Assembly: GCA_964577975.1 (NCBI GenBank)
Contig: CAZOBB010000021.1
Coordinates: 1 to 21,237 of the forward strand
Source of the DNA: JAOZMY01 sp964577975
GTDB taxonomy: Bacteria; Desulfobacterota; S145-22
Length of the DNA stretch: 21,237 nucleotides
Reading direction: 5' to 3'
In this document: positions 15,605 through 21,237 of the stretch, piece by piece
Numbering within the stretch: position 1 is the first letter of the stretch
Layout: every line of letters begins with the position of its first letter
Notes under the pieces: generated by a model
What the model was told of the DNA's origin: nothing
Seen by the model: the letters and a program-made list of their open reading frames with translations, nothing else
Database searches by the model: none
Position numbers and translations under genes: made by a program

Positions 15605-16612
15605 TTAGCGGCCGCCTTCACCGCCGCCGCCACCTCCGCCGCCGCCACCACCGTGGCCACCGCCGGCGCCCCCGCCGGAATCACCGCCACCGTGACCTCC
15701 TCCAGCTCCGCCTTCGCCATGATCTCCTCCAACCTCGGCCCCGGTGTGATCGTCCATTCCCCGGGATCTGCCGGCGTCGTCGCCAGTTTCCGAGCTACCG
15801 GAGACACTGGAGAATTGTGGGCCTTGGGCCAAGCTGGTTGGGTCGATCCCAAGGCTTTTACAGGCCATTCCGATGTTCGTTTTTCCGCTCATCACGCCTT
15901 GTGTGGTAACGGCGATTTTGTCTTCCGAAACATTTTTGTGTTTGGCCTGTTTCACCATAAGAGGGACTTGCCAGGCTGTTTTAGCAAAAAACCTGTTTTT
16001 CAGACCGCTGAAAACCAAACCTGTTGCCGTCTCCGTATTCAGAGATGCTTGTTTGAGTGCGGCGAGAAACTCCAAAGCATTAGCTATCTCGGCCATTGGG
16101 GCTTTGGGGGCCTTGGCGAAAAAGAGTTTCATCTCCTCTTTCGAGATGCCCATTTCTAGAGTCTTGCTCATCCGAGTTACCAGTTGAGGCGTAAGACTTG
16201 TCATAGGCTGTTTCCAGCGTCTCAGAGTCTTGGTAGCGATAACACGGACGAAGAGCTGGTTGGAAATTTCCCGGTTCAGCACCCGCTGGATCAGGGCGGG
16301 AGGAACCCGTTTGATCAGACCCTCTTTCGTTTTGGATACGAGGGGAGCGACCGGAAGCCCTTTTTGGGCAGCTTTGGCATAAATATGGAGAAGCTGTTTG
16401 ACTGTCTTTGGTTTCAGGTTATATTCGTAACCAAAGGCCAGAGTTTGGTTAATCGCCTTTTCCGAGACCCCCGCCTTTCTCGCCGCGTTGATGGCGGCGG
16501 TGATCCCCGTTGAGGTGGCCGTGTATGCGGTTCCCGACCAGAGGAGGGGAAGGAGGAGAAAGAACAGGGCGTAACGAGCCACGCAATTCCTAAGATTGGG
16601 TTTTTGTTCCAT
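15605..16612 (-). CDS. Exported helical protein with Gly/His-rich C-terminal tail, unknown function
   Basis: This 335-residue protein has an N-terminal signal peptide (YALFFLLLPLLWSGTAYTA, ending near residue 33). A mainly helical domain of about 235 residues follows, in which short units recur: AARKAGVSEKAINQTLAFGYEYNL, LKPKTVKQLLHIYAKAAQKGLP, MSKTLEMGISKEEMKLFFAKA. The last 50 residues are Gly/His/Asp-rich (GGDHGEGGAGGGHGGGDSGG onward). I recognise no named family. It is the last gene of the operon with the ECF sigma factor and the CBM48 membrane protein: it overlaps the latter by 23 bp and ends 32 nt before a terminator. The tail resembles that of the next gene, which suggests a shared envelope function such as metal or polymer binding. 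That role is inference. Confidence 0.82.
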   Translation of the reverse strand: MEQKPNLRNCVARYALFFLLLPLLWSGTAYTATSTGITAAINAARKAGVSEKAINQTLAFGYEYNLKPKTVKQLLHIYAKAAQKGLPVAPLVSKTKEGLIKRVPPALIQRVLNREISNQLFVRVIATKTLRRWKQPMTSLTPQLVTRMSKTLEMGISKEEMKLFFAKAPKAPMAEIANALEFLAALKQASLNTETATGLVFSGLKNRFFAKTAWQVPLMVKQAKHKNVSEDKIAVTTQGVMSGKTNIGMACKSLGIDPTSLAQGPQFSSVSGSSETGDDAGRSRGMDDHTGAEVGGDHGEGGAGGGHGGGDSGGGAGGGHGGGGGGGGGGGEGGR

Positions 16613-17210
16613 CTTGTCTCTCGACGATTAGAATTGAATTTTTGTTCCCAAAGCCGTCATCCTTTTGCATCAGGGCCTTGGGGTCCGGCATGATGGTCTT
16701 TCCGTCCAGGAGAAAAGCGTATTCATAGCGACCTTCGGGAAGTTTGACGGCCAACACCCACGTCTTTGATTTTTTGTCGTAACGCATTTCGTACCCTTTG
16801 GGAGACCAATGGTTGAAGGACCCTATGACGTGGACCTTGGAGGCACGTGGGTCTTTCAAGGAGAAAACGACGGTGGTGGTTTCAGCCGTGGCTGGGACGT
16901 TTTGAGCAACCACGGGGGTCATGCGTTTCGTGCCCATAGTAAAACCGAAATAGAAGGAAACCACCAGGATCAAGGCCAGCACGGCACCCGCCGGGATCAG
17001 CTTGACGGGCGCCACGGTGACGGGGAGATAGAGGCGGTGTATGAGACGCCTCCACCACGGAGCCTTTTTGGGCTTGATCTGAGCCATGATGGAACTCAGG
17101 AGTTCATCTGGAGGTTCCTTGTCGGGAATCTCGGCAATCAAGTCGGCAAGATCCCTAAATTCCGACTCTATTTCATCAAAATTATTAGAGATAGGATCTT
17201 CTCGTTTCAT
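16590..17210 (-). CDS. Anti-sigma-like membrane protein with extracytoplasmic CBM48/AMPK glycogen-binding-type domain
   Basis: Of 206 residues, 1-65 are cytoplasmic and helical, with EPPDELLSSIMAQIK as found in anti-sigma factors. The zinc-binding HxxxCxxC motif is absent. One membrane segment spans about 70-92 (KLIPAGAVLALILVVSFYFG). Residues about 113-197 form a CBM48/AMPK-type domain: VHVIGSFNHWSPKG, KTWVLAVKLPEGRYEYAFLLDGK, MPDPKA, DGFGNKNSILIVE. The gene starts within the stop of the sigma factor gene (4-bp overlap), the usual arrangement for a sigma/anti-sigma pair. The likely role is to hold the sigma factor and release it when the outer domain senses a carbohydrate or envelope signal. 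This is inferred from layout and not shown for this pair. Confidence 0.82.
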   Translation of the reverse strand: MKREDPISNNFDEIESEFRDLADLIAEIPDKEPPDELLSSIMAQIKPKKAPWWRRLIHRLYLPVTVAPVKLIPAGAVLALILVVSFYFGFTMGTKRMTPVVAQNVPATAETTTVVFSLKDPRASKVHVIGSFNHWSPKGYEMRYDKKSKTWVLAVKLPEGRYEYAFLLDGKTIMPDPKALMQKDDGFGNKNSILIVERQDGTKTQS

Positions 17211-17761
17211 GTCGTCTCTCCTGATATAATATCCCGCAATCGCGACAATCCCCTGTGGATTCTCATTTTTGCGCCGCTGACGGAAATGTTCAGGCAGGCC
17301 GCGATTTCTTTGATCGGCATCTCCTCGTGATACCGGAGATACAGGGCTTCCCGATAATCCTCAGGAAGGGCCTCCATGGCTTTCTGGACGGAGGCCGCAT
17401 CCAGCTTATTAATAACGTCTCTTTCCTGGATCCCCTTTTCCATAACGAATCTTCTATTTTCATAGATCTCCTCGGATTTCTCACGCCGAATTTTCTTTTT
17501 TCTCAAGAAGTCTCGTCCAACATTCATGCCGATGGTATAAAGCCATGGGAAAAACCGTCCCGATGGTTTGAACCGTTTCAGGTTGTTATAGGCCTTAATA
17601 AAGGTTTCTTGTGTCAGGTCCATGGCATCTTCCTCATTTGACGTCAGGCGGATCATCAGATTGAAAATCTGCTTCTGATAACGTCGGACAAGGATGGCAT
17701 AGGCTGCGGCATCTCCGTTTAGGATGTCTGAGATAATCCGCTTCTCGTCTTTCTCGTTCAT
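17207..17761 (-). CDS. ECF-family RNA polymerase sigma factor
   Basis: This 184-residue protein has the two ECF regions. Sigma2 includes YQKQIFNLMIRLTSNEEDAMDLTQETFIKAYNNLKRF and FFPWLYTIGMNVGRDFLRKKK. Sigma4 includes ALPEDYREALYLRYHEEMPIKEIAACLNISVSGAKMRIHRGLSRL, with a clear helix-turn-helix. It directs RNA polymerase to a small set of promoters, probably including its own operon. The gene overlaps the CBM48 membrane protein gene by 4 bp. It lies 84 bp after the lipoprotein-like gene, so all four genes up to the terminator at 15533-15573 are probably one transcript. The ribosome-binding site is weak. Confidence 0.94.
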   Translation of the reverse strand: MNEKDEKRIISDILNGDAAAYAILVRRYQKQIFNLMIRLTSNEEDAMDLTQETFIKAYNNLKRFKPSGRFFPWLYTIGMNVGRDFLRKKKIRREKSEEIYENRRFVMEKGIQERDVINKLDAASVQKAMEALPEDYREALYLRYHEEMPIKEIAACLNISVSGAKMRIHRGLSRLRDIISGETT

Positions 17762-17845
17762 CCAGAAGAGGATCCTTCATTTTGTCTTCTAATTTGGTCA
17801 ACATACATCTCTTCCACTATATTTACGCCTCATATCTCGTTTTGG

Positions 17846-18238
17846 TCACCTTTTCTCAACAATGAGAATTGAATTTTTCCTGCCGAACCCATCCCTTTCG
17901 GTCAGATACGCTTTCGGGTCTGGGATCCATCGTTTCTTATCGACTAGGAAGAGGTAGCGGTAACGTCCGGGGCTAAGTGGAATGCGAACGATCCATTGTT
18001 TTCCCTTCCGTTTCAAGCAGTTTTTTCGTGGAGACCATTGATTGAAGTCACCACAAACGCAGACCGTTTTTGCCTTACCCTCATAAATGAAGGTAATCCA
18101 GACCTTTTCCTGCTGAAGGGACGGGATATGCAAAAGAGTATTGACACGCGAGCATCCGGCAGGGATAAGTAAAACCAAAAAAAATGCGTTGAGGAAAAGT
18201 AGTGTGCGGTGAGAAATGTTTTTTACGAAAGTTACCAA
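17846..18238 (-). CDS. Small exported (probable lipoprotein) CBM48-domain protein
   Basis: Of 130 residues, 10-28 are a hydrophobic export signal ending LLIPAGC, a near-lipobox with Cys29 as possible lipidation site; Pro at the -3 position is unusual. Residues 46-129 are a CBM48/AMPK-type domain: VCGDFNQWSP, KQWIVRIPLSPGRYRYLFLVDKK, IPDPKA, DGFGRKNSILIVEKR. It clearly resembles the outer domain of the anti-sigma-like protein two genes downstream and is probably a duplicate of it without the membrane and cytoplasmic parts. The start is TTG, with AGGGG about 10 nt upstream; no ATG is available nearby. A good sigma70-type promoter lies 47-76 bp upstream. It may bind the same ligand as the sensor or compete for it. 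Confidence 0.8.
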   Translation of the reverse strand: MVTFVKNISHRTLLFLNAFFLVLLIPAGCSRVNTLLHIPSLQQEKVWITFIYEGKAKTVCVCGDFNQWSPRKNCLKRKGKQWIVRIPLSPGRYRYLFLVDKKRWIPDPKAYLTERDGFGRKNSILIVEKR

Positions 18239-18284
18239 TCAATGTTACCCCTGAAAAGACCTTCTTTGTTTAAATGCCGGTCAC

Positions 18285-18314
18285 ACTTTAGATATTTTAC
18301 GGCGAGTCTGTCAA
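18285..18314 (-). promoter_or_regulatory. Candidate sigma70 promoter of the CBM48/ECF sigma operon
   Basis: On the minus strand a perfect TTGACA (18309-18314) is followed after 18 bp by TAAAGT (18285-18290). The start site would lie near 18278, giving a leader of about 40 nt before the TTG start of the lipoprotein-like gene. It is the only convincing promoter seen upstream of the four-gene operon. Confidence 0.5.
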
Positions 18315-18359
18315 GCGGGGATGAGGAGCGGACGTAAATAAGTTCATCGGTTTGATAGT

Positions 18360-18675
18360 TTATCAGTTCGCAGTTTGGGATTGGGAAGAGCTCGAAGCCT
18401 CATGCTGAAAGCGGAAAGGGCAATACGCAAAAGGCGAAGGGCAAAGGGCGAATGGAGGATGAAAGCCCCGAGCTGAAAGCGGGAAGGTAGTGACGAGTAG
18501 AGAGTGAGATAGGAAGGAAGTAGCGAAGGAGAATTTGCTTAAAACTTAACAACTTAATAACTTAAAACTCGCAAAACGAGACAAACGGAATAAACGAAGC
18601 AAACCAGAAAAGTAGGGGTCGACAGATTTGTAGATCCGTGGTCGGGAGAGGAGCTCTAAGCTTGAAGCTGAAAGC
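18360..18675. repeat. Composite intergenic repeat, copy 1
   Basis: This gene-free stretch is made of short periodic modules. From left to right: a GTTTGGGATTG segment, GCTGAAAGCGG, and five heptads of type GCAAAGG (18420-18454). Next come a second CTGAAAGCGGG, one GTGACGAGTAGAGA unit (18490-18503), AACTTAAT-type octads (about 18541-18572), and at least three nonamers of type GAGACAAAC (18578-18604). A final GAAGCTGAAAGC lies at about 18664-18675. The same modules recur in the same order and orientation at 20581-20959. No coding function is likely. Confidence 0.75.
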
Positions 18676-18682
18676 GATCTTC

Positions 18683-18880
18683 CGTGGGCCTGAACCCCTT
18701 CCCGCGCGTCGCGGGTCGTCTCGTTCTCCGCGTAACGCCGCCAGGTCAGCTTGAAGACCGCCTCCGCGTCGCCCCGGAAATGCTTCCACGCCTTCCCCTG
18801 CTCCCGTGCCGATTCCTGCGTCAGGGCGTTGAGCGCGGCGATCTGTGTTCTTTTCGTTCGCAAAGGCCCTCGTTTCCCAT
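18683..18880 (-). pseudogene. Internally deleted crotonase (enoyl-CoA hydratase family) pseudogene
   Basis: The minus strand encodes AALNALTQESAREQGKAWKH plus FRGDAEA, joined directly to KLTWRRYAENETTRDAREGV. These match residues 22-48 and 219-240 of the crotonase at 1-726, so about 170 codons are missing. The junction falls where both parts of the intact gene encode Glu-Ala, consistent with deletion between short similar sequences. Nearer the start, 24 nt are lost between two GGCG copies and a 2-nt gain breaks the frame, leaving the old ATG (18878-18880) disconnected. The nucleotide match to the intact gene is close but not exact, so this was a separate paralogue. It is adjacent to composite repeat copy 1. 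Confidence 0.85.
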
Positions 18881-18948
18881 GGCTTGAAAATGGATTTTAC
18901 CCATTTCACGTCAAACGCGAAATCGGTAATAAGAACCTTGCCATGAGT

Positions 18949-18977
18949 TTGACAAAAACGTTCTCCTGTCTTATTCT
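18949..18977 (+). promoter_or_regulatory. Candidate sigma70 promoter of the beta-helix gene
   Basis: A perfect TTGACA (18949-18954) is followed after 17 bp by TATTCT (18972-18977, 4 of 6 matches). The start site would be near 18984, giving a leader of about 114 nt. The next gene has a strong GGAGGG ribosome-binding site. Confidence 0.45.
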
Positions 18978-19097
18978 CGGTTGGAGCCTATTGTTGTTAA
19001 CCCCCCACTTCGGGAGATTCAAGAGAGGGAAGGGGAAAGCAAGCACTGGGAAAGAGAACGGAAGATGTTTTTTGAAATCACTGAGGAGGGATAACCC

Positions 19098-20450
19098 ATG
19101 GAACTTTTAGAAAAAACAAGAAAATTCATCTTTTTCCTTTTTGTATCGTTTCTGATGGGGAGTGCTGGCACGACAGTTTTCTGGGCGTTCCCATCCTGCG
19201 TCTGCGCCTCGGGACAGACGTATTACGTTGCGACAACGGGCTCCGATGCGAACGTCGGTGATGAAGGTCATCCGTGGAGAACCCTCCAACATGCAGTGGA
19301 AAGCATCGGCCCCGGAGATACGATCTTGGTTCAAAGCGGCACATACCGAGGATGTCGCATCGAGTTTTCTGGAGCAAGCACAGGTTGGAAAACCCTCAAA
19401 GCGGCACCTGATGCCCATGTCATCGTTTACGCGCCAGGACCCTCCAACAAGCATCAAAGTAACATCGAAATAGAAACGTGGGAAGGAAGCGGCATCGTTG
19501 CCTATTGGACTATCCAAAACCTGGAAGTCTCGAATGCCCCCCAGTGGGGGATCGACGTGCGCGGCAATGAGACAAGCCATTCACACCACATTAACATCCT
19601 TTCCAACAACGTTCACGACAACGGTCTTCAAAGCGGCAAAACGGGGATCTTCACTGCCTTTGTAGATTACCTTTGGATTTCGAACAATGAGTGTTATCGC
19701 AACGGTGAACACGGAATCTACCTGAGCAACAGCGGGGACTATCCGACAGTAACAGGAAACCGACTCCATCACAACACGGATTGCGGTCTCCAGATGAACG
19801 GTGATGTAAGCATGGGAGGGGACGGACTTATCGCTGGAGGATTTGTGGAAGGCAATATAATCTATGAGAATGGGAAGGGTGGAGGAGCCGGAATCAACCT
19901 GGATGGCGTGGTCAATACCTGTGTGTGCAACAATCTTCTCTATAACAACCATGCAGGGGGCATTGCCCTGTTTCAAGAGAACGGGGCTGTGGGTTCAAGG
20001 AACAACCAAATCTATAACAATACGATCGTAATGCCAAACGATGGACGATGGGCCTTGAGGATCTCAGATGCCTCCTGCATTAACAATCACCTCATAAACA
20101 ACATAATCATTACCTCAAATCCCTCAAAAGGCAGCATCGTAATCCCCGTAACAAAACTCAGCGGGTTTGAAAGCGATTACAACATCGTTGTCAATCGTCT
20201 CAGCGCCGACGGAGACGCCCACCTCCTTACCCTCGAGCAATGGAAGGCCCTTGGGTATGATCGTCATTCCTTCATCTCATCACTTGAGGATCTGTTTGTA
20301 AATCCCTCCGAAAACGACTATCATCTTCAAAAGGAAAGCCCGGCGATAGATAAGGGAGAGACATTGGCGAATGTTCCCCATGATCTCGACGGGGTTTCAA
20401 GGCCAATCGGAAGTGGCTACGACATCGGGGCGTATGAGTACTTGCGTTGA
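19098..20450 (+). CDS. Secreted right-handed parallel beta-helix protein (DUF1565/pectate-lyase-like fold)
   Basis: This 450-residue protein has a signal peptide (FIFFLFVSFLMGSAGTTVFW, ending near CVCAS at residue 38). It then has the DUF1565 entry motif YYVATTGSDANVGDEGHPWRTLQHAVESI with PGDTILVQSGTY. Several coils of a beta-helix follow, rich in NN and G turns: NNVHDNGL, NNECYRNGEHGIYLSN, GNRLHHNTDCGLQMNG, NNLLYNNHAGGIALFQ, NNQIYNNTIVMP. It ends with SPAIDKGETLANVPHDLDGVSRP and GSGYDIGAYEY, the common end of such surface proteins. The fold is typical of polysaccharide lyases and of non-catalytic surface proteins; I see no catalytic set that identifies a substrate. GGAGGG lies 7 nt before the ATG. 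It is the only complete plus-strand gene here and is flanked by two direct composite repeats. Confidence 0.9.
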   Translation: MELLEKTRKFIFFLFVSFLMGSAGTTVFWAFPSCVCASGQTYYVATTGSDANVGDEGHPWRTLQHAVESIGPGDTILVQSGTYRGCRIEFSGASTGWKTLKAAPDAHVIVYAPGPSNKHQSNIEIETWEGSGIVAYWTIQNLEVSNAPQWGIDVRGNETSHSHHINILSNNVHDNGLQSGKTGIFTAFVDYLWISNNECYRNGEHGIYLSNSGDYPTVTGNRLHHNTDCGLQMNGDVSMGGDGLIAGGFVEGNIIYENGKGGGAGINLDGVVNTCVCNNLLYNNHAGGIALFQENGAVGSRNNQIYNNTIVMPNDGRWALRISDASCINNHLINNIIITSNPSKGSIVIPVTKLSGFESDYNIVVNRLSADGDAHLLTLEQWKALGYDRHSFISSLEDLFVNPSENDYHLQKESPAIDKGETLANVPHDLDGVSRPIGSGYDIGAYEYLR

Positions 20451-20580
20451 TGAGCCCCCCGCCTGATAAACGCTACGTTCTCAGAAGCCCAAAAGGATCC
20501 CTTCTCGACCAAAAGGAAAGGCCGCGGGAAAGGAGATACCTTACCAAACTGCGGGGGTCAGGTCTTGAATTTGTCAATTT
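20451..20580. other. Intergenic stretch with a GGGGGTCAGGTCTTGAATTTG motif
   Basis: This stretch lies between the beta-helix gene and composite repeat copy 2. It holds no gene. The motif at about 20551-20571 resembles, from memory, half-palindromes associated with REP-type (Y1/RAYT) transposase elements in many bacteria. No transposase gene and no matching second arm are present, so at most it is a remnant. Confidence 0.3.
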
Positions 20581-20959
20581 TTTCGGTTCGATGGGGTGTC
20601 GGTTCGGGATTGATAGAAGCTCCAAGCTCCAAGCTGAAAGCGGGGAAGGGCAATAGGCAATAGGCAAAAGGCGAAGGGCAAAGGGCAAAAGGTGGCTGAT
20701 AGCTGAGGGATGGTGACGAGTAGAGAGTGACGAGTAGAGAGGGACGAGTAGAGAGGGAGGGAGTGAGAGAGGAAGGAGCTGAAAGCTCGAAGCTGAAAGA
20801 ACCTGAAATGGGCGGTTTTCAGCCGCCAAACAGAGAGACTTCGGACTTCCACCTTTTTACCTTCAGACTAAAGAGAACGGAACCAACGAGATAAACGAGA
20901 CAAACGTGAAAAACGGAACAAACGAAACAAACGAAACAAACGAAACAAACGGAATGATC
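20581..20959. repeat. Composite intergenic repeat, copy 2
   Basis: It has the same module order as copy 1 but is more expanded. It holds a GGTTCGGGATTG segment and CTGAAAGCGGGG. Six heptads GCAATAG/GCAAAAG/GCGAAGG/GCAAAGG follow (20650-20691), then three tandem GTGACGAGTAGAGA units (20713-20754; two heptads each). Two GCTGAAAG units (20778-20799), a GGCGG/CCGCC hairpin (about 20812-20827) and eight nonamers of type GAAACAAAC (20879-20950) complete it. It contains no gene. Confidence 0.8.
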
Positions 20960-20962
20960 CCC

Positions 20963-21139
20963 CTACCAACGTCCAAACACGTCTGGCATCCATGCATCGT
21001 AGTTCAAACAACCGTTATTCCATTGACTTAACAGGCTTTTTATCATAATATAGCTGGGTTTATAAGCCAATTGAGATAATAGAAGGAGGGCAGAATCATC
21101 CAGAATACCATTCCCATTCCCGTCAATATCGAAGACGAG
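20963..21139 (-). pseudogene. 3' fragment of a gene encoding an EF-hand/dockerin-like C-terminus
   Basis: The minus strand encodes VFDIDGNGNGILDDSALLLL, SQLAYKPSYIMIKSLLSQW, then a Trp-ended tail and a stop at 20963-20965. The DxDGNGxGxxDD loop with a following hydrophobic helix matches calcium-binding repeats at the C-terminus of many secreted proteins. The 5' part is missing: beyond about 21120-21139 the DNA is gyrA on the other strand. No start codon or ribosome-binding site belongs to it. Either it is a truncated gene fused to gyrA or the resemblance comes from the complement of the gyrA 5' end; the first is favoured because the helix after the loop extends well outside gyrA. Confidence 0.5.
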
Positions 21140-21237
21140 ATGAAGCGCTCCTACATGGATTACGCCATGAGCGTGATCATGGGACGCGCCCTCCCCGACG
21201 CGCGGGACGGGCTCAAGCCCGTTCACCGGCGCATCAT
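21098..21237 (+). CDS. gyrA: DNA gyrase subunit A, N-terminus only (cut by window edge), unusual start
   Basis: The plus strand encodes NTIPIPVNIEDEMKRSYMDY followed by AMSVIMGRALPDARDGLKPV and HRRI, the unmistakable N-terminus of gyrase/topoisomerase IV A subunits. The winged-helix and tyrosine regions lie outside the window. An AGAAGGAGGG ribosome-binding site (21081-21090) precedes the frame, but the codon at the right distance is ATC (21098-21100). The frame closes with TAG upstream and offers no ATG, GTG or TTG before the ATG at 21140. A start at 21140 would lose about 14 conserved residues. GyrA and ParC cannot be fully separated from this much sequence, although the pattern favours GyrA. 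Confidence 0.85.
   Translation, partial: MQNTIPIPVNIEDEMKRSYMDYAMSVIMGRALPDARDGLKPVHRRI

Noticed and set aside
18420..18604. CRISPR-like array suggested by regular short repeats
   Set aside because: Units are 7-9 nt, degenerate and contiguous, without unique spacers or cas genes.
18943..19110. Small plus-strand frame starting MSLTKTFSCLILGWSLLLL, signal-peptide-like
   Set aside because: There is no ribosome-binding site before the ATG, the rest is basic low-complexity sequence, and it overlaps the predicted promoter/leader of the beta-helix gene.

Overview
The window looks like a chromosomal stretch from an anaerobic bacterium, most likely a deltaproteobacterium (Desulfobacterota; syntroph or sulfate reducer). 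This is inferred from gene content: a corrinoid methyl-transfer set, branched-chain-type ABC importers, a sigma54 enhancer-binding protein, and intergenic heptad/nonamer repeats. No rRNA, tRNA, CRISPR array or complete insertion sequence was seen. Almost everything from 1 to 18238 lies on the minus strand; only the beta-helix gene and gyrA at the right end lie on the plus strand.

Region 1 (1-1175): a crotonase-fold protein (enoyl-CoA hydratase family), cut by the left edge, with a sigma70-like promoter and an otherwise empty 450-bp spacer.

Region 2 (1176-14905): the main content, an apparent 11-gene operon read right to left. Its order is livH, livM, livG, livF, periplasmic binding protein, corrinoid protein, UroD-like methyltransferase I, MetH-activation-like protein, Fe-S/ASKHA corrinoid reactivator, pterin-binding methyltransferase II, and a 1051-aa sigma54 activator. 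Genes mostly overlap by 4-26 bp. Upstream of livH there is a good -24/-12 sigma54 element (14670-14685) and a dyad about 110 bp upstream of the predicted start site (14758-14779). I read this as a self-contained import, demethylation and methyl-to-tetrahydrofolate pathway for a methylated compound, perhaps a methoxylated aromatic, controlled by the activator encoded at its own 3' end.

Region 3 (14844-18314): a second minus-strand system. It has a small CBM48 lipoprotein-like gene, an ECF sigma factor, a membrane anti-sigma-like protein with an extracytoplasmic CBM48 domain, and an exported helical protein with a Gly/His-rich tail, ending in an intrinsic terminator. A separate Gly-rich membrane-anchored protein follows, ending at a perfect 40-bp palindrome. 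It looks like a cell-envelope stress or polysaccharide-sensing module, and I do not recognise it as a described system.

Region 4 (18315-21237): a recombination-scarred segment. Two composite intergenic repeats with the same module order flank a secreted beta-helix gene. An internally deleted crotonase pseudogene lies beside the left copy. At the right end, a fragment encoding an EF-hand/dockerin-like C-terminus is antisense to, and overlaps, the 5' end of gyrA, which has no ATG/GTG/TTG at the expected place.
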